Part shown: in pieces, positions 36,640 through 45,935 of the stretch
How the letters are laid out: the number at the start of each line of letters is the position of its first letter
Position numbering within the stretch: the first letter of the stretch is position 1
NCBI GenBank assembly: GCA_000824805.1
Contig: CCNA01000008.1
Location: forward strand, 85,108 to 149,107
Length of the DNA stretch: 64,000 nucleotides
Source: Mesorhizobium sp. SOD10
Lineage (GTDB): Bacteria; Pseudomonadota; Alphaproteobacteria; Rhizobiales; Rhizobiaceae
Direction: 5' to 3'
Program-made: the position numbers and the translations under genes
Notes under the pieces: generated by a model
What the model saw: only the letters and a program-made list of their open reading frames with translations
Databases searched by the model: none
What the model was told of the DNA's origin: nothing

Positions 36640-37617
36640 TCAAGCCTTCTTCCGGGTTTCGGCAAGGCTGAGCAGGCCGTTGGGCAGCACCAGCATCAGG
36701 ACGATCATAAGGCCGGAATAGATGAGGAGCTGGAACTCGCCGGTCTGGAACAGAAGGTCCCAGCCGAAATAGAGGACCAGCGTGCCGAGCATCGGCCCGA
36801 ACACATAGCCGAGGCCGCCAAGGAAGCAGTTCAGCATGAAGTTGACGGAATCGGTGACCGTGAAGCTCGACGGATAGATCGATTGCGAGATGGCGGCGAA
36901 GATGGCGCCGGCCACGCCGCCGAAGAAGGACGACACGGCATAGGCGATGATGCGCAGATAGGCGATGTTGACGCCGATCGAGGAGGCCAGCTCCTCGTTC
37001 TGCTGCAGCGACTGGCAGAGCTTGCCGATGCGCGAATGGACCAGCCGGTACATCACGCCGAAGCAGACCACCATCAGCGTGACCGCCAAGAGATAGAAGG
37101 CAAGTCGCGAATTCTGCAGCGTGGCGAAATCCGGAATGATGGTCAGGCCGAAGACCGACAGCGCGCCGGGCAGCGGAATGCTGACGATGCCCTTGGCGCC
37201 GTTGGTGATCGGCAGCGCCAGCGCGAGCAGCCGCGCCACCTCCGTCAGCACCAGCGTGACCATGGCGAAATAGACGCCGCGCAGGCGCAGGATCGGCAGC
37301 CCGATCAGCACGCTCGCCGCTGCGCAGAAAAGTCCAGCCACCGGCAAGGTCCACCAGAACGACCAGCCATAGTTCATAACCAGTATGGCCGAGACATAGC
37401 CGCCCATCAGAGCATAGGCGCCCTGGCCGATGTTGATGCGGCCGATATAGAAGGTGAGCCATACGCCGGCGCTGGCGATGCTGAGCAGGGCCACGGAAGT
37501 CAGCGTATAATAGAGGTCGAAGCGGCCGCTTGCCGAGATCGCGGCCGGCACGGCGACGAAGACGATGGCCAGGAAGGCCACGACCGACGCGATTTCCATG
37601 TTGCGATTGCGGGTCAT
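36640..37617 (-). CDS. livM: Branched-chain-amino-acid-type ABC permease (LivM)
   Basis: A 325-residue membrane protein with about ten helices (BPD_transp_2). Typical stretches are LTFYIGRINIGQGAYALMGG, LRLRGVYFAMVTLVLTEVAR and FLGGLGYVFGPMLGTL. Eight bases separate it from livH upstream. Confidence 0.9.
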   Translation of the reverse strand: MTRNRNMEIASVVAFLAIVFVAVPAAISASGRFDLYYTLTSVALLSIASAGVWLTFYIGRINIGQGAYALMGGYVSAILVMNYGWSFWWTLPVAGLFCAAASVLIGLPILRLRGVYFAMVTLVLTEVARLLALALPITNGAKGIVSIPLPGALSVFGLTIIPDFATLQNSRLAFYLLAVTLMVVCFGVMYRLVHSRIGKLCQSLQQNEELASSIGVNIAYLRIIAYAVSSFFGGVAGAIFAAISQSIYPSSFTVTDSVNFMLNCFLGGLGYVFGPMLGTLVLYFGWDLLFQTGEFQLLIYSGLMIVLMLVLPNGLLSLAETRKKA

Positions 37618-37624
37618 GGCGCCA

Positions 37625-38491
37625 TCAACCCCACGGCTTGCCCATCAGCCCGTTGGGGCGGATCGACAGGAACACCATCAGGGCGGCGAAGATGACGAGA
37701 TAGGTGACGTCGCCATATTCGCGCAGCGCGGTGAGGCCAACCGACTCCATCATGCCGAGGATGAAGCCGCCGGCGATCGCGCCGCCGACGACGCCGGCGC
37801 CGCCGATCATCACCATCAGGAAAGCCTTGATGGAGATCGGCCCGCCAATGCCGGAATTGACGCCGGTGATGGTGACGAGCAGGCCGCCGACGACCCCCGC
37901 CAGCATCGCGCCGAGCGCAAAGCCGATCATCGAATAGCGATCGACGCGCACACCCATCAGCTGGGCCGCGACACGGTCCTGGGCGAGAGCGCGCATGGCG
38001 CGGCCGACGCGGCTGTATTGCATATAGAGGACGAAGGCCGCGATGAAGACGATCGCCAGCGCGCCGACGACCATACGGTCGTAGGGCATGATGATGCCGG
38101 CATCGTTGAAGACGCCCTTGACGATCTTGGGCACGCCGCGCTGTTTTTCGCCGAACAGAAGCAGGATGACGGCGTCGAAGAAGAAGGCCGTCGCGGCGGC
38201 GAGCAGCATCGTGCTCTCCTCGCGGTGGCTGCGCCTGATGACGGTGCGAAAGAGGAATTTCTCCATCAGCGCGCCGATGACGGCGAGCGTGATGCCGGAG
38301 GCGAGCAGCGCGACCACGAAAGGCAGGCCGAGTTGGCCGTAGACCGTGTAGGTGATGAACCCGCCCAGCACATACATCTGGCCGTGGGCGAAATTGAGCA
38401 CGTTCATCAGGGCGAAGATCAGGGTAAGGCCCAGCGCGATCAGTGCGTACTGGGCACCGAGATACAATCCGTTGGCGATGACCTGTTCCAT
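37625..38491 (-). CDS. livH: Branched-chain-amino-acid-type ABC permease (LivH)
   Basis: A 288-residue membrane protein. LYLGAQYALIALGLTLIFAL, MNVLNFAHGQMYVLGGF and GRAMRALAQDRVAAQLMG are the standard LivH elements. It follows the binding-protein gene after a GC hairpin and heterodimerises with LivM. Confidence 0.9.
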   Translation of the reverse strand: MEQVIANGLYLGAQYALIALGLTLIFALMNVLNFAHGQMYVLGGFITYTVYGQLGLPFVVALLASGITLAVIGALMEKFLFRTVIRRSHREESTMLLAAATAFFFDAVILLLFGEKQRGVPKIVKGVFNDAGIIMPYDRMVVGALAIVFIAAFVLYMQYSRVGRAMRALAQDRVAAQLMGVRVDRYSMIGFALGAMLAGVVGGLLVTITGVNSGIGGPISIKAFLMVMIGGAGVVGGAIAGGFILGMMESVGLTALREYGDVTYLVIFAALMVFLSIRPNGLMGKPWG

Positions 38492-38505
38492 GGATACCTT
38501 CGATC

Positions 38506-38539
38506 TGCCGCGGGGTCCGGCCTATCGGCCCCCGCGGCA
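38506..38539 (-). other. Intra-operon hairpin between binding protein and livH
   Basis: TGCCGCGGGG and CCCCGCGGCA form a perfect 10-bp stem around a 14-base loop. It sits 30 bases after the binding-protein stop and 15 before the livH start. No T tract follows. It probably stabilises the binding-protein mRNA or reduces downstream expression. Confidence 0.6.
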
Positions 38540-38569
38540 AGCTGGAGGAAATGACGCCCGAAGGTAACG

Positions 38570-39772
38570 CTAGTCGACGGAGCCGACGAACAGGGTCTGG
38601 AAGGCGCCGTCCTTATATTCGTTGACCACCATCGGCACCGAAAGCTGACGCTTCTGGCCGAAGGACGTCATGCCGACATAGCTGAGCTTGGCGTCGCCCT
38701 TCAGGAAGGGATTGGGCGCCGAGAAAGTGTCCATCGTCTTCTTGAATTCGGCGACGTCATTGATGGCCGCAGGATTGGCCTTCAAGGTCTCGATGATGTA
38801 TTCGAGCGCATAGACCTTGGTGTTGGACTCGTCGTTATATTCGCCGAACATCTTGGTGTAGCGGTTGACGAATTCCTTCATCGCGTCCGAGGCGATCTCC
38901 GGCGTGGAGGCGCCGCCGACGGAGATGAAGCCGTTAGCGTATTCGCCGGCGCCCTCTTCCAGGACCTTGGCGTCCTGCGCGGTTTCCGTCGAGATCAGGC
39001 CTTCATAGCCGAGCTCGCGGGCGGCGCGGATGAGCAGCGGCGCGTTGGCCGGCGCCACGCCGGACAACACGAGTAGATCAGGCTTCAACGCGACGATCGG
39101 CGTCAGCACCGGCGTGAAGTCGCGCGTGTCGTTCTGGTAGGTGTCGTTCTGGGCGACGATCTCCAGGCCCAGAGCCTTTGCCGCCTCGACGCCGCTGTCG
39201 CGCTGGCTGAGCGGATCGGATTCATTGGCCGCGACAAAGGCGATCTTCTTCACGCCCTTGTTTTCCTTGAGGTATTTGTAGATCGCCGGGCCGGACTGGT
39301 AGTTGGCGATCATGCCGAGCACGGCATTGGAGGCCGGCTTCTGGTAGAGCGCTTTGGGGAAGGCGTAGGGGAAATAGATGATGCCGTTGGCCTCGGCGAC
39401 GGGGCGCACCGCAGCGGCGCCGTCATCGACATTCGGCCCGACGACATAGTGGATGCCTTCCTGCGCCATCTTCTCCATGCCGGCGATGGCGCGCTTGGGG
39501 TCCTTCTGGTCGTCGAAGGTGACGATGTTGATTTTGTAGGTGTCGTTGCCGATCTTGACGCCACCGGTCTCGTTGATCCAGGCGGCACGGGTCTGCATCG
39601 AGCGCACATTCGACGTACCCCAGGCGGCGGCGGGGCCGCTGGTAACGCCGACGAAGCCAATCTTCAGTTCCTTGTTGTCAGCCTGCGCGGACGAAATGCC
39701 GAGAGCGGCAAGCGCCAGGGTCGAGACGGCGCCGAGCGCCATTGATTTCAGAGTCGAGCGACGGTTGATCAT
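38570..39772 (-). CDS. Branched-chain-amino-acid-type ABC substrate-binding protein
   Basis: A 400-residue Peripla_BP_6 protein with a signal peptide (residues 1-31, SSAQA|DN). ELKIGFVGVTSGPAAAWG, INIVTFDDQKDPKRAIAGM and VVGPNVDDGAAAVRPVAE follow the LivJ/AmiC-type pattern. It is the first gene of an operon reading livHMGF-racemase, probably followed by the GntR gene. The ligand is unknown; the racemase suggests a hydantoin or amino-acid derivative. Confidence 0.89.
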   Translation of the reverse strand: MINRRSTLKSMALGAVSTLALAALGISSAQADNKELKIGFVGVTSGPAAAWGTSNVRSMQTRAAWINETGGVKIGNDTYKINIVTFDDQKDPKRAIAGMEKMAQEGIHYVVGPNVDDGAAAVRPVAEANGIIYFPYAFPKALYQKPASNAVLGMIANYQSGPAIYKYLKENKGVKKIAFVAANESDPLSQRDSGVEAAKALGLEIVAQNDTYQNDTRDFTPVLTPIVALKPDLLVLSGVAPANAPLLIRAARELGYEGLISTETAQDAKVLEEGAGEYANGFISVGGASTPEIASDAMKEFVNRYTKMFGEYNDESNTKVYALEYIIETLKANPAAINDVAEFKKTMDTFSAPNPFLKGDAKLSYVGMTSFGQKRQLSVPMVVNEYKDGAFQTLFVGSVD

Positions 39773-39856
39773 AGCTTCAGTTCCCCTTGGTTATCGCGCT
39801 TTGTGTTTTGCTCGTAGGCTGCGCGTATAGCGTAAGGGAAACCGACTGCGGCAGAT

Positions 39857-39889
39857 TGTCAACATCTTTCTTTATTATTGTATACAATA
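39857..39889 (-). promoter_or_regulatory. TATTGTATACAATA operator and -35 box of the Liv-type operon
   Basis: A 14-bp perfect palindrome TATTGTATACAATA lies at 39876-39889, about 100 bases upstream of the binding-protein start. It matches the TTGTATACAA core typical of FadR/FCD-type GntR sites. A TTGACA -35 box on the minus strand lies at 39862-39857, though no good -10 is spaced correctly. The GntR gene at the far end of the operon is the natural candidate regulator. Confidence 0.6.
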
Positions 39890-40045
39890 TTTGGATGGAA
39901 TGTGTGCGACGGCCCACCGACCGTAGCAAAGGTGGCTGGGTCCGGCGAACGACAGCCATCCCAGCGACCCCGAAAGTTCGCAGGGATCGTAGCAGCAGAG
40001 GCGTCGAGGCTTATCGAAACCGGCCCCGAACGCCGCCCAAGAATC

Positions 40046-40315
40046 CTATTTCCCGCAATAGCGATCGTTGATGTCGTTTACCGCATTCGCGTCCGGTCCG
40101 ACGCGGTGATACGCGCAGGCGCCCGCCGCCGTGGTGGACATCTGCTGGTCGTAGTAGCGCGGACCGCCGAACAGCGTCTCAATAATGTCGTCGCCGGCCG
40201 GAACATAACGCTCCCGTTCGACAACGCGGTAGCGATGTTCGCCGGCGGCAGCGGGCCCTGCCATCGCGGCTGCCGCGGCAAGCATGAGCGCGGCGATCGC
40301 AAAATATTTCGTCAT
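40046..40315 (-). CDS. Small secreted hypothetical protein
   Basis: An 89-residue protein with a clear Sec signal peptide (MTKYFAIAALMLAAAAAMAG, cleavage near PAAAG). The mature part is about 62 residues with Arg/Glu-rich RYRVVERERYVPAG and two Cys (GACAY, DRYCGK) that could form a disulfide. I recognise no family. AAAGG precedes the ATG. It diverges from the ammonia-lyase-fold gene with 290 bases between. Confidence 0.68.
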   Translation of the reverse strand: MTKYFAIAALMLAAAAAMAGPAAAGEHRYRVVERERYVPAGDDIIETLFGGPRYYDQQMSTTAAGACAYHRVGPDANAVNDINDRYCGK

Positions 40316-40605
40316 GAACGGCAACCTTTCTGGCGATTGACCTGCAGCATATCCAAAATCGCCAGCGGAGCAAAAGTTCCGCAGCTGCTTTCATCCCAGC
40401 TAAATGCAGATGCCGCAGCTTGGCGGGATTGCGCATGATAGATCGCCGTGATCCTGCCGTCCTCGTTGTCGAGGGCCGTGCCGCGATCCGGATCGCCGAA
40501 CAATAACGGCAATCGCGACGGCGGATTTTCGATAATGGCTGGCTCCGATGCCGGATATCGTGCATTCGTTCGGCCACCATTCCCGGATGCCCAAGGAATA
40601 GCCCG

Positions 40606-42102
40606 ATGACAGCCAGAGTGATCGTTCTCGACGCCAAGCCGCTGGGCACGGAAGATGTCGCCGAGATCGCGCGGCGCAACGCCCGGCTCGTGCTCGGCGA
40701 GGAAGCCTTGCGCCGCATCCGCGCCAGCCGCGCCCTGATCGAGCATCTCACCCAGCTCGGCAGACCGCTCTACGGCGTCACAACCGGGCTTGGCGCTTGT
40801 GTCGACACGCCGCTCGCCGAGGCCGATCTTATCGCCTTCCAGCACAGCGTGCCGCTCAGCCACTCCATGGGTGCCGGTCCGTCGCTGCCGACCGAGGCGG
40901 TACGGGCGCTCATGGTAGCACGCATCTGCGGCATGGCGGCGGGCGGCACCGGCACCTCCGAAGGCGTGGTGCTCGGCCTCCTCGCCGCGCTCAACGCAGG
41001 CGTCCATCCGCTGATCCCCTCCTGGGGCTCCGTGGGCGCCGCTGATCTCGCGCCGCTCGGCCATCTGGCACGGGCGCTGGGCGGCGACGGCGAGAGCGAA
41101 TATCAGGGCAGGACCATGCCGTCGGCCGAGGCGCTCAAGCTCGCCGGGCTCGAACCGCTCGACCTGCGTGAGAAGGACGGCCACGCCATCATCGTCGCCA
41201 ACAGCCTTTCGACCGGAACGGCGTGCCTGGCGCTCGAGGAGGTCGCATGCCTGATCGACTGGTCGCTGGCGGCGGTGGCGCTGAACTACGAAGCCTTTCG
41301 CGCGTCGCTCAAGGCAATCGACGAGGACGCGCTGGCGGCGCGGCCGGCCTTCGGCCAGCAAGAGACCGGCGCGCGGCTGCGGGCGGAGCTTTCGGGCAGC
41401 GGGCTGTGGCAGGACAATGCCGCGCGGCGGCTCCAGGATCCGCTCAGCTTCCGCTGCGTGCCGCAAGTGTGGGGCGGGCTGCTGCATGCCTATGAGCAGG
41501 CGAAGCTCGCGACCGAGATCGAGCTTGGCCATTCCGGCGACAATCCGGTCATCCTGCCCGAGGCCGAACGGGTCGTCTCCAACGGCAATTTCGACCTCAC
41601 CGCCTTCACGCTGACCTGGGAGAATCTCGGCCAGGCGCTGGCCCACTGCGCGGTCGGCACCGCCAACCGCTCGATGAAGCTGATGTCGCCGACAGTGGCG
41701 GAGCTGCCGCGCTTCCTGTCGGCCAGAGGCGGCAGCCGCCAGGGCTATGCGGAACTGCAGAAGCCGGTCGCCGCGCTCGAAGCGGAAATCCGGCACCTTG
41801 CCAATCCGATGTCGCTCAGCCCTCTAGCCATCTCGGACGGCGTCGAGGACCAGTCGTCGATGGCGCCGCGCGTGGTGGCCAAGACGGCTGGAATCATCGA
41901 GCGGCTGCGTTATCTGGTGGCGATGGAACTGATCTTCGCCGCGACCGGCGTAGAACTGCGCGGCGTGCTGGACTCGATGGGCGAAGGACCGCGGCGCAGC
42001 TACGATGCCGTGCGGGCGCTGGTCGCCCCGCTGGACGACGACCGCGAGATGAGCGCCGACATGGCCCGCGTCGCGCGTATGGTGGCGGGGCCGCGGCTGT
42101 AG
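40606..42102 (+). CDS. Histidine/phenylalanine ammonia-lyase-fold protein lacking the MIO tripeptide
   Basis: A 498-residue member of the aromatic amino-acid lyase family. Family features include LYGVTTGLGA (Tyr near 56), SGDNPVIL, NGNFDLTAFTLTWENLGQAL, ANRSMKLMSP and GVEDQSSMAP. The segment that normally reads GSVGASGDLAPL is GSVGAADLAPL at residues 141-151 (41026-41058). One residue is missing and the Ala-Ser-Gly that cyclises to the MIO cofactor is absent. The Asn of the usual LNGT is also replaced (LSTGT, about 202-206). It should not work as a classical ammonia-lyase. MIO-less relatives are known, for example ergothionase, which eliminates trimethylamine from ergothioneine. Substrate unknown; it stands alone. 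Confidence 0.85.
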   Translation: MTARVIVLDAKPLGTEDVAEIARRNARLVLGEEALRRIRASRALIEHLTQLGRPLYGVTTGLGACVDTPLAEADLIAFQHSVPLSHSMGAGPSLPTEAVRALMVARICGMAAGGTGTSEGVVLGLLAALNAGVHPLIPSWGSVGAADLAPLGHLARALGGDGESEYQGRTMPSAEALKLAGLEPLDLREKDGHAIIVANSLSTGTACLALEEVACLIDWSLAAVALNYEAFRASLKAIDEDALAARPAFGQQETGARLRAELSGSGLWQDNAARRLQDPLSFRCVPQVWGGLLHAYEQAKLATEIELGHSGDNPVILPEAERVVSNGNFDLTAFTLTWENLGQALAHCAVGTANRSMKLMSPTVAELPRFLSARGGSRQGYAELQKPVAALEAEIRHLANPMSLSPLAISDGVEDQSSMAPRVVAKTAGIIERLRYLVAMELIFAATGVELRGVLDSMGEGPRRSYDAVRALVAPLDDDREMSADMARVARMVAGPRL

Positions 42103-42170
42103 GGCGGACAAGAGGCCCTCAATAATCGTCGCACGGGTCGACGCAGCCCCCGTTCGGGGTTACCTGGACG

Positions 42171-42938
42171 TCAGTGGTAGTAGATACCGCCGTCGACGTT
42201 GAGCGCCTGACCGGTAACAAAGGCCGACATGTCCGAGGCGAAGAACAGCACCGGGCCGACGACATCCTCAGGCGCACCGAGACGCTTCAACGCAGCGACG
42301 TCCTCCCAATGGCGGATCGCGGCTTCGCTGCCCAGATTGTTCTTGCCCATCTCCGTCAGGATGATGCCGGGGCAGATCGCGTTGACGGTGACGCCATCCA
42401 TGCCGACCTCCTGCGCCAGCACGCGGGTGAGCGTGATCACCACCGCCTTGGTCGCGGCATAGTGGCCCTGCGTCGGCACCCCTTGCCGGCCGGCGATCGA
42501 GGCGATGTTGATCACCCTGCCCGACTTCTTCGCGCGCATATGAGGCAGCACCGCCTGGCACATCATCAGCACGCCCTTGGCGTTGACGTCGAAATGCGCG
42601 TCCCAATTGGCCTCGTCGAGGTCCTGGAGCAGGCTGGGCTTCAGGATGCCGGCATTGTTGACCAGCACGTCGATGCCGCCTGCCGCTTCAAGCAGCGCCT
42701 GCGCAGTCGCCTCGATCTCCTTCTTCTTGCTGACGTCCATCGTGTAGACATAGGCCTTGCGGCCGGCCGCCTCGATCTCGCCCTTGGTCACGTCGAGCTC
42801 GGCCGCCTGCGAGGGAAGATCGGTGATGGCGACATCGAAGCCCGCTTCGGCGAGCCCCTTCGCGAGCGCCCTGCCGATGCCGCGGCTCGCGCCGGTGACG
42901 AGGGCCGTCTTGCCCTTGGCCTCAGGAAGAATGGTCAT
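42171..42938 (-). CDS. Short-chain dehydrogenase/reductase
   Basis: A 255-residue classical SDR. The cofactor motif is TGASRGIGR, NNAG follows near residue 92, and the catalytic residues are the Ser of INIASIAG and Y-K of HYAATK. It resembles FabG/sugar-alcohol dehydrogenases and ends NVDGGIYYH. AGGTGG lies upstream of ATG 42936-42938, which overlaps the end of the kinase gene by four bases. Last gene of the sugar operon; likely oxidises or reduces a sugar or polyol. Confidence 0.89.
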   Translation of the reverse strand: MTILPEAKGKTALVTGASRGIGRALAKGLAEAGFDVAITDLPSQAAELDVTKGEIEAAGRKAYVYTMDVSKKKEIEATAQALLEAAGGIDVLVNNAGILKPSLLQDLDEANWDAHFDVNAKGVLMMCQAVLPHMRAKKSGRVINIASIAGRQGVPTQGHYAATKAVVITLTRVLAQEVGMDGVTVNAICPGIILTEMGKNNLGSEAAIRHWEDVAALKRLGAPEDVVGPVLFFASDMSAFVTGQALNVDGGIYYH

Positions 42939-43900
42939 GCTGCTTCCACCTTTGATGTCTTGACCGGAAGCGAGTTCATCGCCGCAACCGTGTCTTCGAA
43001 TGAAACGAGTTTGCCATCGGAGCCGAGCCCCATCGCCACCTTGGCGGCGACCGCGCTGGCAAAGCGCGCGGACTGCTTCAGGTCCCAGCCTTTGACGATG
43101 CCGACGATGATGCCGGCGGTGAAGGAGTCGCCGCAGCCCGTGGTGTCGAACACCTCGACATCGAAGGCTGGCAGATGGAAATCCTCGCCATGTTCGGGCG
43201 AGACATAGACGCCGCCGGCACCGAGCGTCAGGATGCAATTCTTCACGCCCCTCGCCTTGAAGAAAGCGGCGACGCGGGCCGGATCGCGGTCATGCGCCAT
43301 CTCGCCGGCCTCGTCGATGCTCGGCACGAAATAGTCGATATAGGGCAGGCACGGCTCGACCAGTTTCCAGGTCTCCGGTGTCGCCTGGATGAGGTCGAAA
43401 GTGGTGACGCGGCCAAGCTCCTTGGCGCGCTTCAAGAGCTTGACGGTCGGCTCGCCGTCGAAGCGCCTCAACAGGCCGGTGCCGCCGACATGGACGACGG
43501 TCGCATCGAGCGCCGCGTCGAGATCGGCATCGGCGACATCGAACAAGGTGGCGGTGCCCGGCACATGCAAGGCGGGACGTTCGCCGTTCGGCCGCACCGG
43601 CAGAATGGTGGACGAGGTCTGGACGCTGCCGTCGCGGCGGACAAAGCTCGTCTCCAGCCCGTATTTCTTCAACTTGGCGAGGAACCAGTCGCCCATGTCG
43701 TCGGTACCGAGCGTGGTGACGGCGCGAGTCTTCAAGCCAAGGATGGCGCAGTCCATGCCGGTGGCACCTGCCGTGCCGGCGACCGTCATGCGAATCTCCT
43801 CGATATAGTCGGCGCGGCCGCCTTCGGGGATACGCGAGACCGGCCGTCCCAGGATGTCGAGGACGTAGAAGCCGATCGAGCTGACGTCGAATTGGGGCAT
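42935..43900 (-). CDS. PfkB family carbohydrate kinase
   Basis: A 321-residue ribokinase-fold kinase. The catalytic PfkB signature is DTTGCGDSFTAGI with Asp as base, and the substrate-side GTAGATGMDCAILGL is near residue 41. ADP-ribose/fructose-kinase-like lid residues are present. Expected to phosphorylate the imported sugar or its oxidised form. ATG 43898-43900 follows AAAGGTAA. Twenty bases separate it from the permease gene upstream. Confidence 0.88.
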   Translation of the reverse strand: MPQFDVSSIGFYVLDILGRPVSRIPEGGRADYIEEIRMTVAGTAGATGMDCAILGLKTRAVTTLGTDDMGDWFLAKLKKYGLETSFVRRDGSVQTSSTILPVRPNGERPALHVPGTATLFDVADADLDAALDATVVHVGGTGLLRRFDGEPTVKLLKRAKELGRVTTFDLIQATPETWKLVEPCLPYIDYFVPSIDEAGEMAHDRDPARVAAFFKARGVKNCILTLGAGGVYVSPEHGEDFHLPAFDVEVFDTTGCGDSFTAGIIVGIVKGWDLKQSARFASAVAAKVAMGLGSDGKLVSFEDTVAAMNSLPVKTSKVEAA

Positions 43901-43920
43901 GGCTGACTTACCTTTCGAAC

Positions 43921-44907
43921 TCAATGGGCGGCGCGGCGCAGGCCGAAGCTTGCGGCCAGCACCAGGAAAACGAGCACGCCGATGCCGACCTGCTGCCAGT
44001 AGAAGTTCCAGCCGACCAGCAGCAGCCCGTTCTTGACGATGGCGAGCAGCAGCACGCCGAGCAGCGTGCCGATGACCGATGGCTTGCGCTCACGGCTCAG
44101 CGTTGTGCCGATGAAGGTGGCGCCGATCGCGTCGAGCAGGAAGGCGTTGCCGGAGAGCGGCACGTAGGACTTCACCGTCGCCGACAGCAGGATGCCGGTG
44201 ACGCCGGCAAGCAGCGCGCACAACACATGCACCATCGACAATTCGCGCGGCACGCGGATGCCGGAATACCAGGCCACACCCGGCTGCGCGCCCATTGCCT
44301 GCACATAGCGGCCGAAGACGGAACGGTGCAGCAGGACATGAACCGCGACGACGAGCACGATCAGCACGATCACCGGCGTCGGTGCGCCGAACAGAGCGGT
44401 GCGAGCGATCGCGTTGAACTGGTCTGCTGCATAACCGCTGGTGAGATAGATCGGCTGGCCGCCGCTGGTGGCGAGCTGCTGTGTGCTCTGGCCGATGAAG
44501 AGTACGCCGAGCGTCGCCAGGAATGGGCTGATGTTGAGCCTGGTGATCAGGATCGCATTCAGCACGCCGACGATGAGAGCGGCGCCGAGCCCTCCCGCGA
44601 CGCCGACCACGCCGCTGTAGCCGGCGGCCAGAAGCATGACGAAGATCATGCTTGCCATGTCGACGGACACGCCGACGGAGAGATCGATGCCGCCGGACGA
44701 GATGACGATGGTCAGCCCGAGCGCCACGATCGCCAGCATGACGACGTTGTTGACCAGCACGTTGAAGAGGTTAGCGGGCGTCAGGAAGGTCGGGGTCGCC
44801 ACGGCAAAGAAGATGACGATGGCGGCGAAGGCGATAAGCACGCTGTATTTGGCGAGGAAGCCGCGCACACTCACCTTGGCTGAATTGTCGTTGACCGAGA
44901 CGCTCAT
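43921..44907 (-). CDS. Ribose-type ABC permease 2
   Basis: A 328-residue BPD_transp_2 permease. ISSGGIDLSVGVSVDMAS, LNISPFLATLGVLFIGQS and GATFIGTTLSRERKPSVIGT are the RbsC-like elements. GGAGGG precedes ATG 44907, which overlaps the stop of the first permease by four bases. Two permease genes in one sugar importer imply a heterodimeric channel. Confidence 0.88.
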   Translation of the reverse strand: MSVSVNDNSAKVSVRGFLAKYSVLIAFAAIVIFFAVATPTFLTPANLFNVLVNNVVMLAIVALGLTIVISSGGIDLSVGVSVDMASMIFVMLLAAGYSGVVGVAGGLGAALIVGVLNAILITRLNISPFLATLGVLFIGQSTQQLATSGGQPIYLTSGYAADQFNAIARTALFGAPTPVIVLIVLVVAVHVLLHRSVFGRYVQAMGAQPGVAWYSGIRVPRELSMVHVLCALLAGVTGILLSATVKSYVPLSGNAFLLDAIGATFIGTTLSRERKPSVIGTLLGVLLLAIVKNGLLLVGWNFYWQQVGIGVLVFLVLAASFGLRRAAH

Positions 44908-45935
44908 CGCGAACCCTCCGAACCGCGGGCAAAGGATGTGATGGCCACCACCAGCAGGATCAGCGCACCCTGTACGCCGTTGACCCAATAGCTGGAGACG
45001 TTGAGCAGTTGGAAGCCATTGGCCAAAAGGCCGATGAACAGCACGCTGAGCAGCGTGCCGCCCATGGTCGGCACGAAGCGGCGGGAAAAGACGGTGCCGA
45101 GCAGAGCCGCGGCAAGCACCGACAGAAGCAGCTCGCCGGAGCCGGGCGTGCTGGCCGACAGGCGCGAGACGGTGAGAATGCTCGCCACCGCCGCGCAGAA
45201 ACCGCTCAGCATATAGGTGAAGGACACGTAGAAGGGCACGCCGATGCCGGCCGCGCGCGCTGCTTCCGGATGGCCGCCGACCGCGTAGAGCCTGAGCCCG
45301 AACGACGTGCCGTGAACGAGCACGATCATGATCGCCGAGAAGACGATCAGCGCCCAGGCAAGCGCGGAGATGCCGAGGGAGCTGCCCGAGACCAGCACGC
45401 CGAGCAGCGGGGAGGACGCGCCGACCACCGTGTTCTGGGTGAGCGTGAGTTCCATGCCTGCCGCGACATTGAGCACGGCAAGCGTTGCGAGCAACGGCAG
45501 GATGCCGAGGCCGACCACGGCAAGGGCGTTCAACGCGCCGACCGCCATGCCGACGGCAACCGCCGCGAGCACCGAGAGGAAGTCGCCATAGCCCATCGAC
45601 AGAAGCGTGGCGTAAACGGCGGCGCAGAGTCCCATATTGGCGGCGATCGACAGGTCGATGCCGCCTTCGGTGACATCGGAACCGCCGCCGATGATGACGG
45701 CGGTCATGCCATAGGCGAGCACGCCCAGGATCGCCGATTGCTCGACGACGTTGATCAGGTTGAAGGTCGAGGTGAAGCCCGGCGCGAAGATGACGAAATA
45801 GGCCATGATCGCGGCGAAGGCGGCGATCGCGCCGAGCCGCACGACGAGCGCGCCAAAGCGGCGGCCGGCGCTTTTCGCGGCGGCCTGCTTCTCGTCGGAA
45901 ACGCCGACTTCGGCGTGGAGAACGGTCGCGCTCAT
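44904..45935 (-). CDS. Ribose-type ABC permease 1
   Basis: A 343-residue BPD_transp_2 permease with SDVTEGGIDLSIAANMGL, LGILPLLATLAVLNVAAGM and GLRLYAVGGHPEAARAAGI. Start overlaps the ATPase stop by four bases. It has a longer soluble N-terminus (about 30 residues) than its partner. Confidence 0.88.
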   Translation of the reverse strand: MSATVLHAEVGVSDEKQAAAKSAGRRFGALVVRLGAIAAFAAIMAYFVIFAPGFTSTFNLINVVEQSAILGVLAYGMTAVIIGGGSDVTEGGIDLSIAANMGLCAAVYATLLSMGYGDFLSVLAAVAVGMAVGALNALAVVGLGILPLLATLAVLNVAAGMELTLTQNTVVGASSPLLGVLVSGSSLGISALAWALIVFSAIMIVLVHGTSFGLRLYAVGGHPEAARAAGIGVPFYVSFTYMLSGFCAAVASILTVSRLSASTPGSGELLLSVLAAALLGTVFSRRFVPTMGGTLLSVLFIGLLANGFQLLNVSSYWVNGVQGALILLVVAITSFARGSEGSR

